Source: JBBQUN01 sp038212405 (GTDB taxonomy: Bacteria > Actinomycetota > Acidimicrobiia > Acidimicrobiales > SZUA-35). From it: a DNA stretch of 8,409 nt. Where the stretch lies: assembly GCA_038212405.1 (NCBI GenBank), contig JBBQUN010000213.1:1-8409 (forward strand), given 5' to 3'. Position numbers and translations under genes: made by a program. The notes under the pieces were generated by a model. That model was not told where the DNA came from, searched no databases, and saw nothing but the letters and a program-made list of their open reading frames with translations. Shown piece after piece: positions 1 through 5,681 of this stretch (its first letter is position 1; each line of letters begins with the position of its first letter).

Positions 1-1
1 G

Positions 2-1390
2 GGCGCATGGTCGAGCTTTCCCGAGTACCTCGATTTCCTCGAGGGCCGAACCTTCGCCCTCGACATCGGAGCACAACTCGCCCATGGCGCGCTCCGGTTT
101 GCCGTCATGGGGGAGCGAGGGGTTCGCAACGAAGATGCCACTGACGCCGACATCGCCGAGATGCGGCGAGTGGTCGCCGAGGCAGCAGCGGCCGGGGCGC
201 TTGGCTTCTCGACCTCCCGGACGATTTTCCACCGCTCGATCGACGGGTCGGCGGTGCCGGGGACCTACGCCTCCAACGAGGAGCTTTCGGAACTGGTGCA
301 AGGAATGGCCGATGGCGGTGGTGGGGTATTCGAGGCCATCACGTCATCGTCGATCGGGGCGATGGCGGCCTTCGGCGGTGAGCGATTCTCGCAGGAGCAC
401 GAGCTGGCGCTGTTGGCCGACATTTCTCATCGCAGCGGGGTGAAGACCACGTTCACCACCGTGCAGAGCCGCGACTACCCCGACGCGTGGCGAGAGGTGC
501 TGGCCTTCGCCGAGGCGCAGAACGCGGCCGGTGCTCAGCTGTATCCGCAGGTTGCGTCACGCCCCATCGGATTGTTGTCGAACCTTGGCGGCTATCACCC
601 GTTCATGCGGCGCCGTTCTTACCTCGAACTGGCCCATCTGCCGGTGGCCGAGCGGGCGGCTGCCCTTCGTGACCCGGCCTCGAAGGCTGCGGTACTCGCC
701 GACGACGATATCGACCCGCACAACGAGGGCTCGATGGAGAGCCTCTACCTGAGCCTGCAGCAAGCGATCGGCGGCATGTTCCCGGCGGCGGATCAACCCG
801 ACTACGAGCCCGGCCCCGATCAAACCTTCGCCGCACGGGCCGCAGCGCTCGGGGTCAGTCTCGACGAGGCGATGTACGACTTCTTGACCGAGGGCGATGG
901 CAGCAATGTGGCCTCGCTCATGGGTGCCGGGTACGTCGAAGGCAACCTCGATGCCATTCGTGAGATGCTCGTCCATCCTGCAACGATTACGGGACTGGCC
1001 GACGCCGGCGCTCACGTGAAACTGATTTGCGATGGCACGGCACCGACCACCCAGCTGACCCACTGGGCTCGTGACCGCACCAGAGGTGAGCGTGTGCCAA
1101 TCGAGTTTCTGGTCGAGAAACAGACCCGGCGCAACGCCCGGCTCTATGGCCTGACCGACCGCGGCACACTCGAGCCGGGAATGCGCGCCGACCTCAACGT
1201 GATCGACCTCGACAATCTTGCGGTCTATCGGCCGGTTGCCACCAACGACCTTCCCGCCGGCGGTTGGCGATTCCTCCAGCCGGTCACGGGGTATGTCGCC
1301 ACGTTGGTGAACGGCGTGCAGACCCGTGCCGCCGGTGCCGACACCGGTGAGCGTCCTGGCCGTCTGATTCGCCGTCAACCCAGCAACTGA
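2..1390 (+). CDS. D-aminoacylase-type amidohydrolase (5' truncated)
   Basis: This is the C-terminal 462 residues of an Amidohydro_3 (N-acyl-D-amino-acid deacylase-like) metal-dependent hydrolase, predicted to cleave an N-acyl or other amide bond in the cytoplasm. The frame is open to the first base of the window, so the start and the usual N-terminal HxH zinc-ligand segment lie upstream. The first visible residues (a W-SFPEYLDFLE stretch, then AHGALRFAVMGERG) already match the family, so the in-frame ATG at 107 is internal. Other family marks are AGALGFSTSRT, DAGAHVKLICDG and the C-terminal run RGERVP-EFLVEKQTR, LYGL-DRG-L-PGMRADLNVIDLD and DLPAGGWRFLQ. The last of these forms the small beta-sandwich typical of composite-domain amidohydrolases. 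The physiological substrate cannot be read from sequence; many members are named only by homology. The sulfurtransferase gene follows after 12 nt, which suggests cotranscription. Confidence 0.93.
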   Translation, partial: GAWSSFPEYLDFLEGRTFALDIGAQLAHGALRFAVMGERGVRNEDATDADIAEMRRVVAEAAAAGALGFSTSRTIFHRSIDGSAVPGTYASNEELSELVQGMADGGGGVFEAITSSSIGAMAAFGGERFSQEHELALLADISHRSGVKTTFTTVQSRDYPDAWREVLAFAEAQNAAGAQLYPQVASRPIGLLSNLGGYHPFMRRRSYLELAHLPVAERAAALRDPASKAAVLADDDIDPHNEGSMESLYLSLQQAIGGMFPAADQPDYEPGPDQTFAARAAALGVSLDEAMYDFLTEGDGSNVASLMGAGYVEGNLDAIREMLVHPATITGLADAGAHVKLICDGTAPTTQLTHWARDRTRGERVPIEFLVEKQTRRNARLYGLTDRGTLEPGMRADLNVIDLDNLAVYRPVATNDLPAGGWRFLQPVTGYVATLVNGVQTRAAGADTGERPGRLIRRQPSN

Positions 1391-1402
1391 AGGACACGTC
1401 CC

Positions 1403-2299
1403 ATGGAGTTCGTCAACCCCAACTACCTCGTCACCACCGAGTGGCTCGCCGAACACCTCGATGATGTCGTGGTGCTCGATGTCACGGCCAAGCTCACCTC
1501 GAGCCTCGAGAACCGAGCCAAGGTCGAGTGCTACGACGCCGGCCACCTGCCTGGCTCACTCTTCTTCGACGCCGCCAGCGGGAAGGGTGTGCTGTCCGAC
1601 ACCGAGTCGCCGCTGCCATGGATGTGGCCGAGCGAGGACCAGTTCGTCGGGGCCATGGCCGCATTCGGCATCGCCAACGACACTCGCGTGGTCATCGCGG
1701 CCCGAACGCCTCGAGCCGGGATCGACTCGGGCACGATGTGGTGCACTCGGGCATGGTGGACCATGCACAACATGGGTGTCGATTGCGCCATCTTGGTTGG
1801 GGGGATCGAGCAGTGGGAACGCGAGGGGAGGGAGCTGAGTACCACCTCAGAGGCACCTCGAACCGACGCCGCCCCGTTCGCTGTTGCCAGCGGTTGGGCA
1901 GCCGCTCGAGCCACCAAAGACGACGTGCTGGCTGCCACCACGTCGTCGACATGCATCGTCGATGCGCTCACCGCTGACAGCTTCGATGGCACCGGAACAA
2001 CCTACGGGCCAAGAGGCGGTCACATCACTGGCGCCATCAACGTCCCGTTCCGGGCGATGGTCACCGACGAGACGGCGGCGTTCGTCGAGCCCGGGGTCAT
2101 GCACGGGACACTGGCCGATGCTGGCCTCTTCGACCAGGCCTCGATCATCACCTACTGCGGTGGCGCCATCGCCGCGACGGTCGATGCGTTCTGCCTTTCG
2201 CTGTTCGGGCACGATGGCGTAGCGGTCTACGACGGCAGCCTCATGGAATGGTCGGCCGACCCAGCACTGCCAATGACCAATCCATCGACGGCTGCCTAG
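1403..2299 (+). CDS. two-domain sulfurtransferase (rhodanese/3-mercaptopyruvate type)
   Basis: This 298-aa protein has two rhodanese folds in tandem, close to the usual length of about 280 aa for thiosulfate or 3-mercaptopyruvate sulfurtransferases. The N-terminal domain (about 10-145) keeps the YDAGHLPGSLFFD and GGIEQWEREG landmarks but has no catalytic cysteine loop. The C-terminal domain (about 165-290) carries the candidate persulfide cysteine C252 in the loop CGGAIA, then GVAVYDGSLMEWSAD. Classical rhodaneses have CRKGVT and mercaptopyruvate enzymes CGSGVT, so this loop lacks the basic residues linked to thiosulfate preference, and the sulfur donor is uncertain. The start is well supported: AAGGA at 1390-1394 lies 8 nt before the ATG and overlaps the upstream stop codon, pointing to translational coupling with the amidohydrolase. 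The gene ends 3 nt from a convergent gene. Confidence 0.93.
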   Translation: MEFVNPNYLVTTEWLAEHLDDVVVLDVTAKLTSSLENRAKVECYDAGHLPGSLFFDAASGKGVLSDTESPLPWMWPSEDQFVGAMAAFGIANDTRVVIAARTPRAGIDSGTMWCTRAWWTMHNMGVDCAILVGGIEQWEREGRELSTTSEAPRTDAAPFAVASGWAAARATKDDVLAATTSSTCIVDALTADSFDGTGTTYGPRGGHITGAINVPFRAMVTDETAAFVEPGVMHGTLADAGLFDQASIITYCGGAIAATVDAFCLSLFGHDGVAVYDGSLMEWSADPALPMTNPSTAA

Positions 2300-2302
2300 C
2301 GC

Positions 2303-2710
2303 TCAACGGCTCTTGGGTTCGGGAACCACTCGACGCAGGTCCTTCGGCAACTGCTTCCATTGCTTCTTCGACAGCCAAACGCCACTGAGTGTCTCGGTCC
2401 ACAACGCGTCCTGGCGGCAACGAGTCGCCAGCTCATCGGCGTACCGGTCCTGCTGCTTCGTCAGCGAGTCTTCCACCGGTCCAGCCGCAAGGTAGAAGCG
2501 GAAGATCGGCGAACCCTCGGGGTGTCGGACCAGTGCGTCGAGGACCTCGATTGGCAGGGTTCCGAGGGTGACGGCGTCCTCGACCAACTCGTAGGCGGTG
2601 TCCAGTGCCGCTCGTTCGTCGGGTTCGCTGACACGGGCGCCGGAGGTCACCTGCCAGTGATGCAGGTAGGCCGTCGCGAGGTCGTCGATCTCTGCCGAGC
2701 TCAGATGCAT
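2303..2710 (-). CDS. small DUF6869-like protein of unknown function
   Basis: This is a 135-aa soluble, predicted mostly helical protein. It resembles DUF6869-type proteins: a helical N-terminal half (YELVEDAV, then a VLDALVRHP segment), the stretch LAAGPVEDSL at 74-83 matching the family's AGPLEDLL-like signature, and a closing LSGVW at 108-112. The assignment rests on remembered motifs and is tentative; the function is unknown. An ATG at 2710 is used as the start; the frame also allows a GTG five codons upstream at 2725, and neither has a clear Shine-Dalgarno sequence. Third codon positions are strongly G/C on this strand, supporting it over the opposing plus-strand frames. It is the last of three minus-strand genes, and its stop faces the sulfurtransferase stop across 3 nt, so the two transcripts probably overlap. 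The C-terminal tail WLSKKQWKQLPKDLRR is basic. Confidence 0.75.
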   Translation of the reverse strand: MHLSSAEIDDLATAYLHHWQVTSGARVSEPDERAALDTAYELVEDAVTLGTLPIEVLDALVRHPEGSPIFRFYLAAGPVEDSLTKQQDRYADELATRCRQDALWTETLSGVWLSKKQWKQLPKDLRRVVPEPKSR

Positions 2711-2738
2711 GCGGCAGTGTCGCACACGTCGATCTGCT

Positions 2739-2815
2739 GCGGGTTCAGTTTGCGGGTCGTTCAGTTTGCGGGTCGTTCAGGTCGAGGGTCGTTCAGGTCG
2801 AGGGTCGTTCAGCCG
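2739..2815. repeat. 16-bp tandem repeat array 1
   Basis: Four consecutive 16-bp units occupy 2752-2767, 2768-2783, 2784-2799 and 2800-2815. Two read gcgggtcgttcag plus ttt or gtc; two read gagggtcgttcag plus gtc or ccg. A fifth, 13-bp unit (2739-2751) lacks three bases. The array fills the gap between two minus-strand genes and runs into the 3' end of the 117-aa gene, whose TGA stop (2811-2809) lies in the last unit. On the minus strand each unit contains CTGA, so a stop recurs every 16 nt in rotating frames. A period of 16 is not a multiple of 3, as expected for a non-coding array. There are no spacers, so it is not a CRISPR. Confidence 0.9.
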
Positions 2816-3162
2816 CCCGACAGTTGGGACCACTCGTGTTCGGTCCAGGCCGGACGCAACTGCTCGGTCATGAAGTCGACGGTCCACTGCACCATGTCGA
2901 ACCAGGGAAGATCGACACTCATTGCTTCGGTGAACGCCAAGCCTTCGAGCAGGAGCGCCGCGTCTTCGATTTCGAGTTCGACCTCTCGATCGGGAGCGAC
3001 CATCGACTCCCACTCTTCGTTCGTCCAGGTCTGCCACACCAGGTAGTCGAGCATCGTGGCTCGTGCTGGTTCATCAGCGGCGCCGTGGTCGTCGAGAATC
3101 CCGATGGTCTGGCGCATGGCCTGACCGGCCTCGATCGGGAGCATGATTCGTCGCGCCAACAT
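2809..3162 (-). CDS. hypothetical acidic small protein with duplicated WTxxEW motif
   Basis: This 117-aa protein matches no family I can name. It is acidic, predicted helical and soluble, with no signal peptide or membrane segment. A WTxxEW motif appears twice, at residues 46-51 (WTNEEW) and 106-111 (WTEHEW), exactly 60 residues apart, which suggests an internal duplication of a helical unit. Between the copies lies an acidic run (EVELEIEDAALLLEGL, 60-75). The start shown is the first ATG; a second in-frame ATG (residue 7, codon ending at 3142) is possible. Neither has a convincing Shine-Dalgarno sequence, and a short hairpin sits 5 nt before the first. The gene lies 45 nt downstream of the acyl-CoA dehydrogenase and is probably cotranscribed with it. 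Its stop falls inside the 16-bp tandem array. High G/C at third codon positions supports the minus strand over the long plus-strand frames crossing it. Confidence 0.7.
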   Translation of the reverse strand: MLARRIMLPIEAGQAMRQTIGILDDHGAADEPARATMLDYLVWQTWTNEEWESMVAPDREVELEIEDAALLLEGLAFTEAMSVDLPWFDMVQWTVDFMTEQLRPAWTEHEWSQLSGG

Positions 3163-3167
3163 GGCAA

Positions 3168-3180
3168 CGGTGTAGCACCG
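3168..3180 (-). other. short hairpin before the 117-aa gene
   Basis: CGGTG-TAG-CACCG is a perfect 5-bp stem with a 3-nt loop, in the 45-nt gap between the acyl-CoA dehydrogenase stop and the next minus-strand start. It ends 5 nt before the chosen ATG. No U-tract follows in the minus direction, so an intrinsic terminator is unlikely. It could modulate initiation or have no role. Confidence 0.35.
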
Positions 3181-3207
3181 CCTGCGGGCCGCTTGCGCAA
3201 TCGAGCC

Positions 3208-4479
3208 TCAGCGCGGGATCGAACGCCAGTCCTGACCTTTGTGTGGGTCTGGTTCGCGAGGCAGGCCGAGTACTCGTTCGCCGACGATGTTGCGCTGGAT
3301 CTCGGAGGTGCCGCCCTCGATCGAGTTGGCGCGGGTGCGCAAGAATTGCTCGATCCACCCAGCGGCGTCAGGGTCGTCTTGATCCCAGGCGACGGCGTTG
3401 GCTCCGAGAAACGCCATCGCCGACTCCTGGAGTGCCTGGTTCGACGCGGCTTTTGCGATCTTGGAGATCGATCCCTCGGGCCCAGCAGGCTGGCCGGCGG
3501 CGGCGCGAGCCCTGGCTCGACCCCCGGTCAAGGCCAGGACCTGTCCTGCCGCGTAGTCGGCAGCGAGTCGCTGGCGAGCGACTGGATCGAGGGAGAGGCC
3601 ATCGGCAATCGCACGGGCCCGCACCTCGTCGAACGGCTTGCCACCCAGTATCTCGTCGCTCGACTTGCGCTTCTTTTTCTTGGTCCCCGATAGCGCATGG
3701 CGCTCGGCGCCAAGGGTGGTGAGCGCGGCGCCCCACCCATCACCAACGGGTGAAATGCGAAGGAGATCGTTGAGACGAACGTCGGTGAGGAAGACCTCGT
3801 TGAATTCGAGTTGGCCCGCCATGTTCACGAGCGGGCGCACCTCGACTCCGAGCGCGCGCATGTCGAGTCCGAAGTAGGTGATGCCCGAGTGTTTTGGTTG
3901 GTCCGGGTCGGTGCGAGCAAGCAGCATCGCCATCTCGGATTCATGTCCAAAGGTGGTCCACACCTTCTGGCCGTTGATGATCCACTCGTCGCCATCTCGC
4001 ACTGCCGACGTAGCGAGCGAGGCCATGTCGGAACCGGCGCCGGGCTCGGAAAAGAGCTGACACCAGCGTTCCTCGCCTCGAAGCAGGGGAGGCAACAGTC
4101 GACGTTTGGTGTCGTCGGTCGACCATTGTGCGATGGTCGGAGCAGCGAGGGGGAGCCCCGACCCACGCGGCACGTGCGGCACCTCCCAGTCCGACAACAG
4201 GGTCAACGCGGCCTGAGCATCGGTTCGAGACAGGCCGCGCCCGCCGTGCTCGGGGGCGAAGTGGGGCGCCACCCAACCTTGCTGGCCAAGCGCTCGAACG
4301 ATCGGCGGGTTGTCGGCTGCGGCCTTGGCTTCGAGCATTGCCTGCTCGTCTCCTCGACGAGCAGCGGCGGTCCACTCGGGCGAGAGCAGCAACTCCAGCA
4401 GTCGCTCGAGCTCGGCCCTGCCCTCGAAGTCGGTCGTCGAGGCGTTCAGTGCGGTTGGCGCGGTTGGCGACTGGTCCAT
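3208..4479 (-). CDS. acyl-CoA dehydrogenase (FadE-like)
   Basis: This 423-aa FAD-dependent acyl-CoA dehydrogenase is predicted to introduce the alpha-beta double bond in an acyl-CoA thioester, passing electrons to an electron-transfer flavoprotein. The N-terminal helical domain carries GWVAPHFAPEHGGRGLS (68-84). The middle beta domain has LFSEPGAGSDMASL (142-155) and INGQKVWTT (168-176). The C-terminal helical domain ends in RANSIEGGTSEIQRNIVGERVLGLPR (383-408). The position that carries the catalytic Glu in medium-chain enzymes (the E of YEGT) is Gly here. A Glu at E259 in GAERHALSG fits the alternative helix-G site known from isovaleryl- and long-chain enzymes, so activity is plausible. A lysine-rich stretch KKKKRK (267-272) follows it. 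Length fits the family. The start is fixed by an in-frame TAA 12 nt upstream (4489-4491). There is no Shine-Dalgarno sequence, and the predicted transcription start falls at the ATG. The gene heads a three-gene minus-strand set. Substrate is unknown; actinobacterial relatives act on fatty acids or sterol side chains. Confidence 0.95.
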   Translation of the reverse strand: MDQSPTAPTALNASTTDFEGRAELERLLELLLSPEWTAAARRGDEQAMLEAKAAADNPPIVRALGQQGWVAPHFAPEHGGRGLSRTDAQAALTLLSDWEVPHVPRGSGLPLAAPTIAQWSTDDTKRRLLPPLLRGEERWCQLFSEPGAGSDMASLATSAVRDGDEWIINGQKVWTTFGHESEMAMLLARTDPDQPKHSGITYFGLDMRALGVEVRPLVNMAGQLEFNEVFLTDVRLNDLLRISPVGDGWGAALTTLGAERHALSGTKKKKRKSSDEILGGKPFDEVRARAIADGLSLDPVARQRLAADYAAGQVLALTGGRARARAAAGQPAGPEGSISKIAKAASNQALQESAMAFLGANAVAWDQDDPDAAGWIEQFLRTRANSIEGGTSEIQRNIVGERVLGLPREPDPHKGQDWRSIPR

Positions 4480-4485
4480 CGTGGC

Positions 4486-4513
4486 TGTTTAGCCCGCTGG
4501 TTCTGTGTGTCAA
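4486..4513 (-). promoter_or_regulatory. predicted sigma-70-type promoter for the acyl-CoA dehydrogenase
   Basis: On the minus strand a perfect TTGACA (4513-4508) is followed by a 16-nt spacer and TAAACA (4491-4486). The A of the start codon lies 7 nt after the -10 box, where transcription would normally begin, so the mRNA is predicted to be leaderless. That fits the missing Shine-Dalgarno sequence. The -10 box departs from TANNNT at its last base. The left arm of the palindrome covers the spacer and overlaps the -35 box by 2 bp. Confidence 0.55.
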
Positions 4514-4614
4514 AATCATCGCGATTCTCCTTCCGTGTGCAGAAGTTGCCACCAGCGGCAACGCCGGCACTCAGAACGGCGAGGGCGGGCACTGTGGCAC
4601 ACAGAACGAGCAGG
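4493..4614. repeat. imperfect 122-bp palindrome (MITE-like or long regulatory dyad)
   Basis: The outer arms 4493-4509 and 4598-4614 are inverted copies matching at 15 of 17 positions, with a perfect 10-bp core (GTTCTGTGTG at 4500-4509, CACACAGAAC at 4598-4607). The inner hairpin GTTGCC-ACCAGC-GGCAAC (4545-4562) has exactly the same centre (4553.5). By hand, the 35 positions between arm and inner hairpin pair at 18 of 35, about twice chance. The element lies in the 213-bp gap between the divergent acyl-CoA dehydrogenase and transporter genes. A TA dinucleotide occurs just outside both ends (4490-4491 and 4615-4616), compatible with a TA target duplication but too short to prove one. There is no ORF inside. 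It may be a small non-autonomous element, a palindromic extragenic repeat, or an operator region; I cannot assign a family. Confidence 0.6.
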
Positions 4615-4628
4615 TATGGGGAGCGGGT

Positions 4629-4676
4629 GTCGAGGGGCAGGGCAGTCGAGGGGCAGGGCAGTCGAGGGGCAGGGCA
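4629..4676. repeat. 16-bp tandem repeat array 2
   Basis: Three perfect consecutive copies of gtcgaggggcagggca (4629-4644, 4645-4660, 4661-4676) end 16 nt before the GTG start of the transporter gene. They occupy the space where its promoter or leader should be. The first eight bases (gtcgaggg) equal the first eight bases of the array 1 unit in the same rotation (gtcgagggtcgttcag). The perfect identity of the copies suggests recent slippage. Confidence 0.92.
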
Positions 4677-4692
4677 ATAGGCTCACTCGGTC

Positions 4693-5601
4693 GTGTCCAC
4701 CCTCTCGCTTCTCATCGATGTGCTCGGCCCGGTCGTCCTGATCGTTGGCATCGGCGCCGTTGCCGGTCCGCGTCTTGGGATTGCCGGGAGTTCCCTCTCG
4801 ACGCTGGCCTATTGGATTCTTGGACCGGCGTTCGTGTTCGAGTTGCTACGCGAAAGTGACCTCGAGATGTCGGTGGTGCTACGCCTCGCCGCGGCAGGAG
4901 TAGCGGGGATGGCGGCAGCCATTGCGGTGGCCGCCGTTGGCAACCGAATCATCGGGTCGAGTCCGGCGGTTTCGGCGGCGTCGATCGTGACCAGTGCCTA
5001 CGGCAACGTCGGGAATGCTGGTCTGGCCATCACGGTCTTCGCCCTGGGCGAAGACGCTCTTCCAGTGGCGGGCATCCTCATGCTCGTGATCAATGTGCTC
5101 GGGATCACCCTTGGGGTAGGGCTGGCTGCTCGGCAAACGGTCGGGTTCGGCGGTGCCGTGCAGCGTGCGTTGACCGCTCCGATGACACTGGCTGCCATTG
5201 TTGCTCTGGCCCTTGGTGCGATCGATGCTGCGCCTCCATTGGTGGTCGAACGTTCGGTGGGCCTCCTGGGGGGAGCGTTGATCCCCATCATGTTGTTCAC
5301 TCTCGGATTGCAGCTGGCAAGCACTGGTGTTTCGGCCAGAACCGGCGACCTTGGCGTCACGATGGTGGCGAAATTGTTGGTCGCTCCGCTGGCAGCGACC
5401 ACCACTGCGTTCCTCATCGGGCTCGACGGTGAGCTTCTTTGGGCCGTGGCAATCCAATCGGCGATGCCGCCTGCGGTGTTCTGCATGGTCTTGGCGATGG
5501 AACACGACCTCGAGCCCGAACGAGTGACCTCAGCGGTGGTCATGACCACCCTGGCGTCGTTGCTGACCCTGCCGGTCGTGCTCGCTCTCGCCTCGACCTG
5601 A
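4693..5601 (+). CDS. AEC-family (auxin efflux carrier-like) membrane transporter
   Basis: This 302-aa integral membrane protein has about ten predicted hydrophobic segments in two halves of five, as expected for the AEC (BART superfamily) fold. Segments fall near residues 9-25, 34-52, 60-83, 95-119, 123-146, 161-178, 187-210, 220-243, 247-269 and 278-300. The YGNVGNAGLAI segment (103-113) matches the conserved N-x-G-N-x-G crossover motif of the first half, and QSAMPPAVFCMVLAM (255-269) is the matching region of the second half. Bacterial members export or import small organic anions such as malate, but the substrate here cannot be predicted. The start is a GTG fixed by an in-frame TAG five codons upstream (4678-4680); no Shine-Dalgarno sequence is evident. 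A TANNNT-type -10 (TAGGCT, 4678-4683) would give a very short leader. Tandem repeats sit directly upstream and at the stop codon. Confidence 0.92.
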   Translation: MSTLSLLIDVLGPVVLIVGIGAVAGPRLGIAGSSLSTLAYWILGPAFVFELLRESDLEMSVVLRLAAAGVAGMAAAIAVAAVGNRIIGSSPAVSAASIVTSAYGNVGNAGLAITVFALGEDALPVAGILMLVINVLGITLGVGLAARQTVGFGGAVQRALTAPMTLAAIVALALGAIDAAPPLVVERSVGLLGGALIPIMLFTLGLQLASTGVSARTGDLGVTMVAKLLVAPLAATTTAFLIGLDGELLWAVAIQSAMPPAVFCMVLAMEHDLEPERVTSAVVMTTLASLLTLPVVLALAST

Positions 5602-5629
5602 GGCATCAGGTCCCTGAGGCACCAGGTCG
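5595..5629. repeat. 16-bp direct repeat (array 3) with hairpin over a stop codon
   Basis: Two adjacent 16-bp units, ctgaggcatcaggtcc (5598-5613) and ctgaggcaccaggtcg (5614-5629), match at 14 of 16 positions. The first starts on the transporter's TGA stop (5599-5601). The first copy forms a 7-bp stem with a GGCA loop (GACCTGA at 5595-5601 with TCAGGTC at 5606-5612); the second keeps only a 4-bp core. The stem could act as a weak transcript-end structure, but there is no U-tract. Confidence 0.8.
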
Positions 5630-5655
5630 CGGTGAGATCGTCGGCGTCGCAAACC

Positions 5656-5670
5656 TCGTTTGTGCAACGA
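5656..5670. other. short dyad upstream of dps
   Basis: TCGTT-TGTGC-AACGA is a perfect 5-bp dyad with a 5-nt spacer, ending 11 nt before the dps ATG. It may be an operator half-site pair or a leader hairpin just ahead of the ribosome binding region. It matches no regulator site I recognise. Confidence 0.3.
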
Positions 5671-5681
5671 AGAGCTGGGGG

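Noticed and set aside
557..1546. Long minus-strand open frame (329 aa) across the amidohydrolase
   Set aside because: It is antisense to a clear Amidohydro_3 gene, crosses into the sulfurtransferase start and shows no family motif; such frames are common opposite GC-rich genes.
2316..2327. GGTT-CGGG-AACC as a terminator for the converging genes
   Set aside because: The stem is 4-5 bp with no T-run on either strand and lies inside the coding end of the minus-strand gene.
2739..2815. Possible CRISPR array
   Set aside because: Units are 16 bp and directly adjacent with no spacers, and no cas genes are nearby.
2360..3693. Two overlapping plus-strand frames (228 and 289 aa) from 2360 to 3693
   Set aside because: They run antisense through three minus-strand genes, cross the tandem array and show no domain; the minus-strand frames have the better codon pattern and, for the dehydrogenase, certain homology.
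3811..4680. Plus-strand frame (289 aa) reaching through the divergent promoter region
   Set aside because: It is antisense to the acyl-CoA dehydrogenase, then reads through the palindrome and tandem repeats; no protein family resemblance.
5439..5681. In-frame upstream extension of dps (start at 5439)
   Set aside because: It would overlap the transporter gene by 163 nt in another frame and add about 80 residues not found in Dps proteins; homology starts just after the ATG at 5682.
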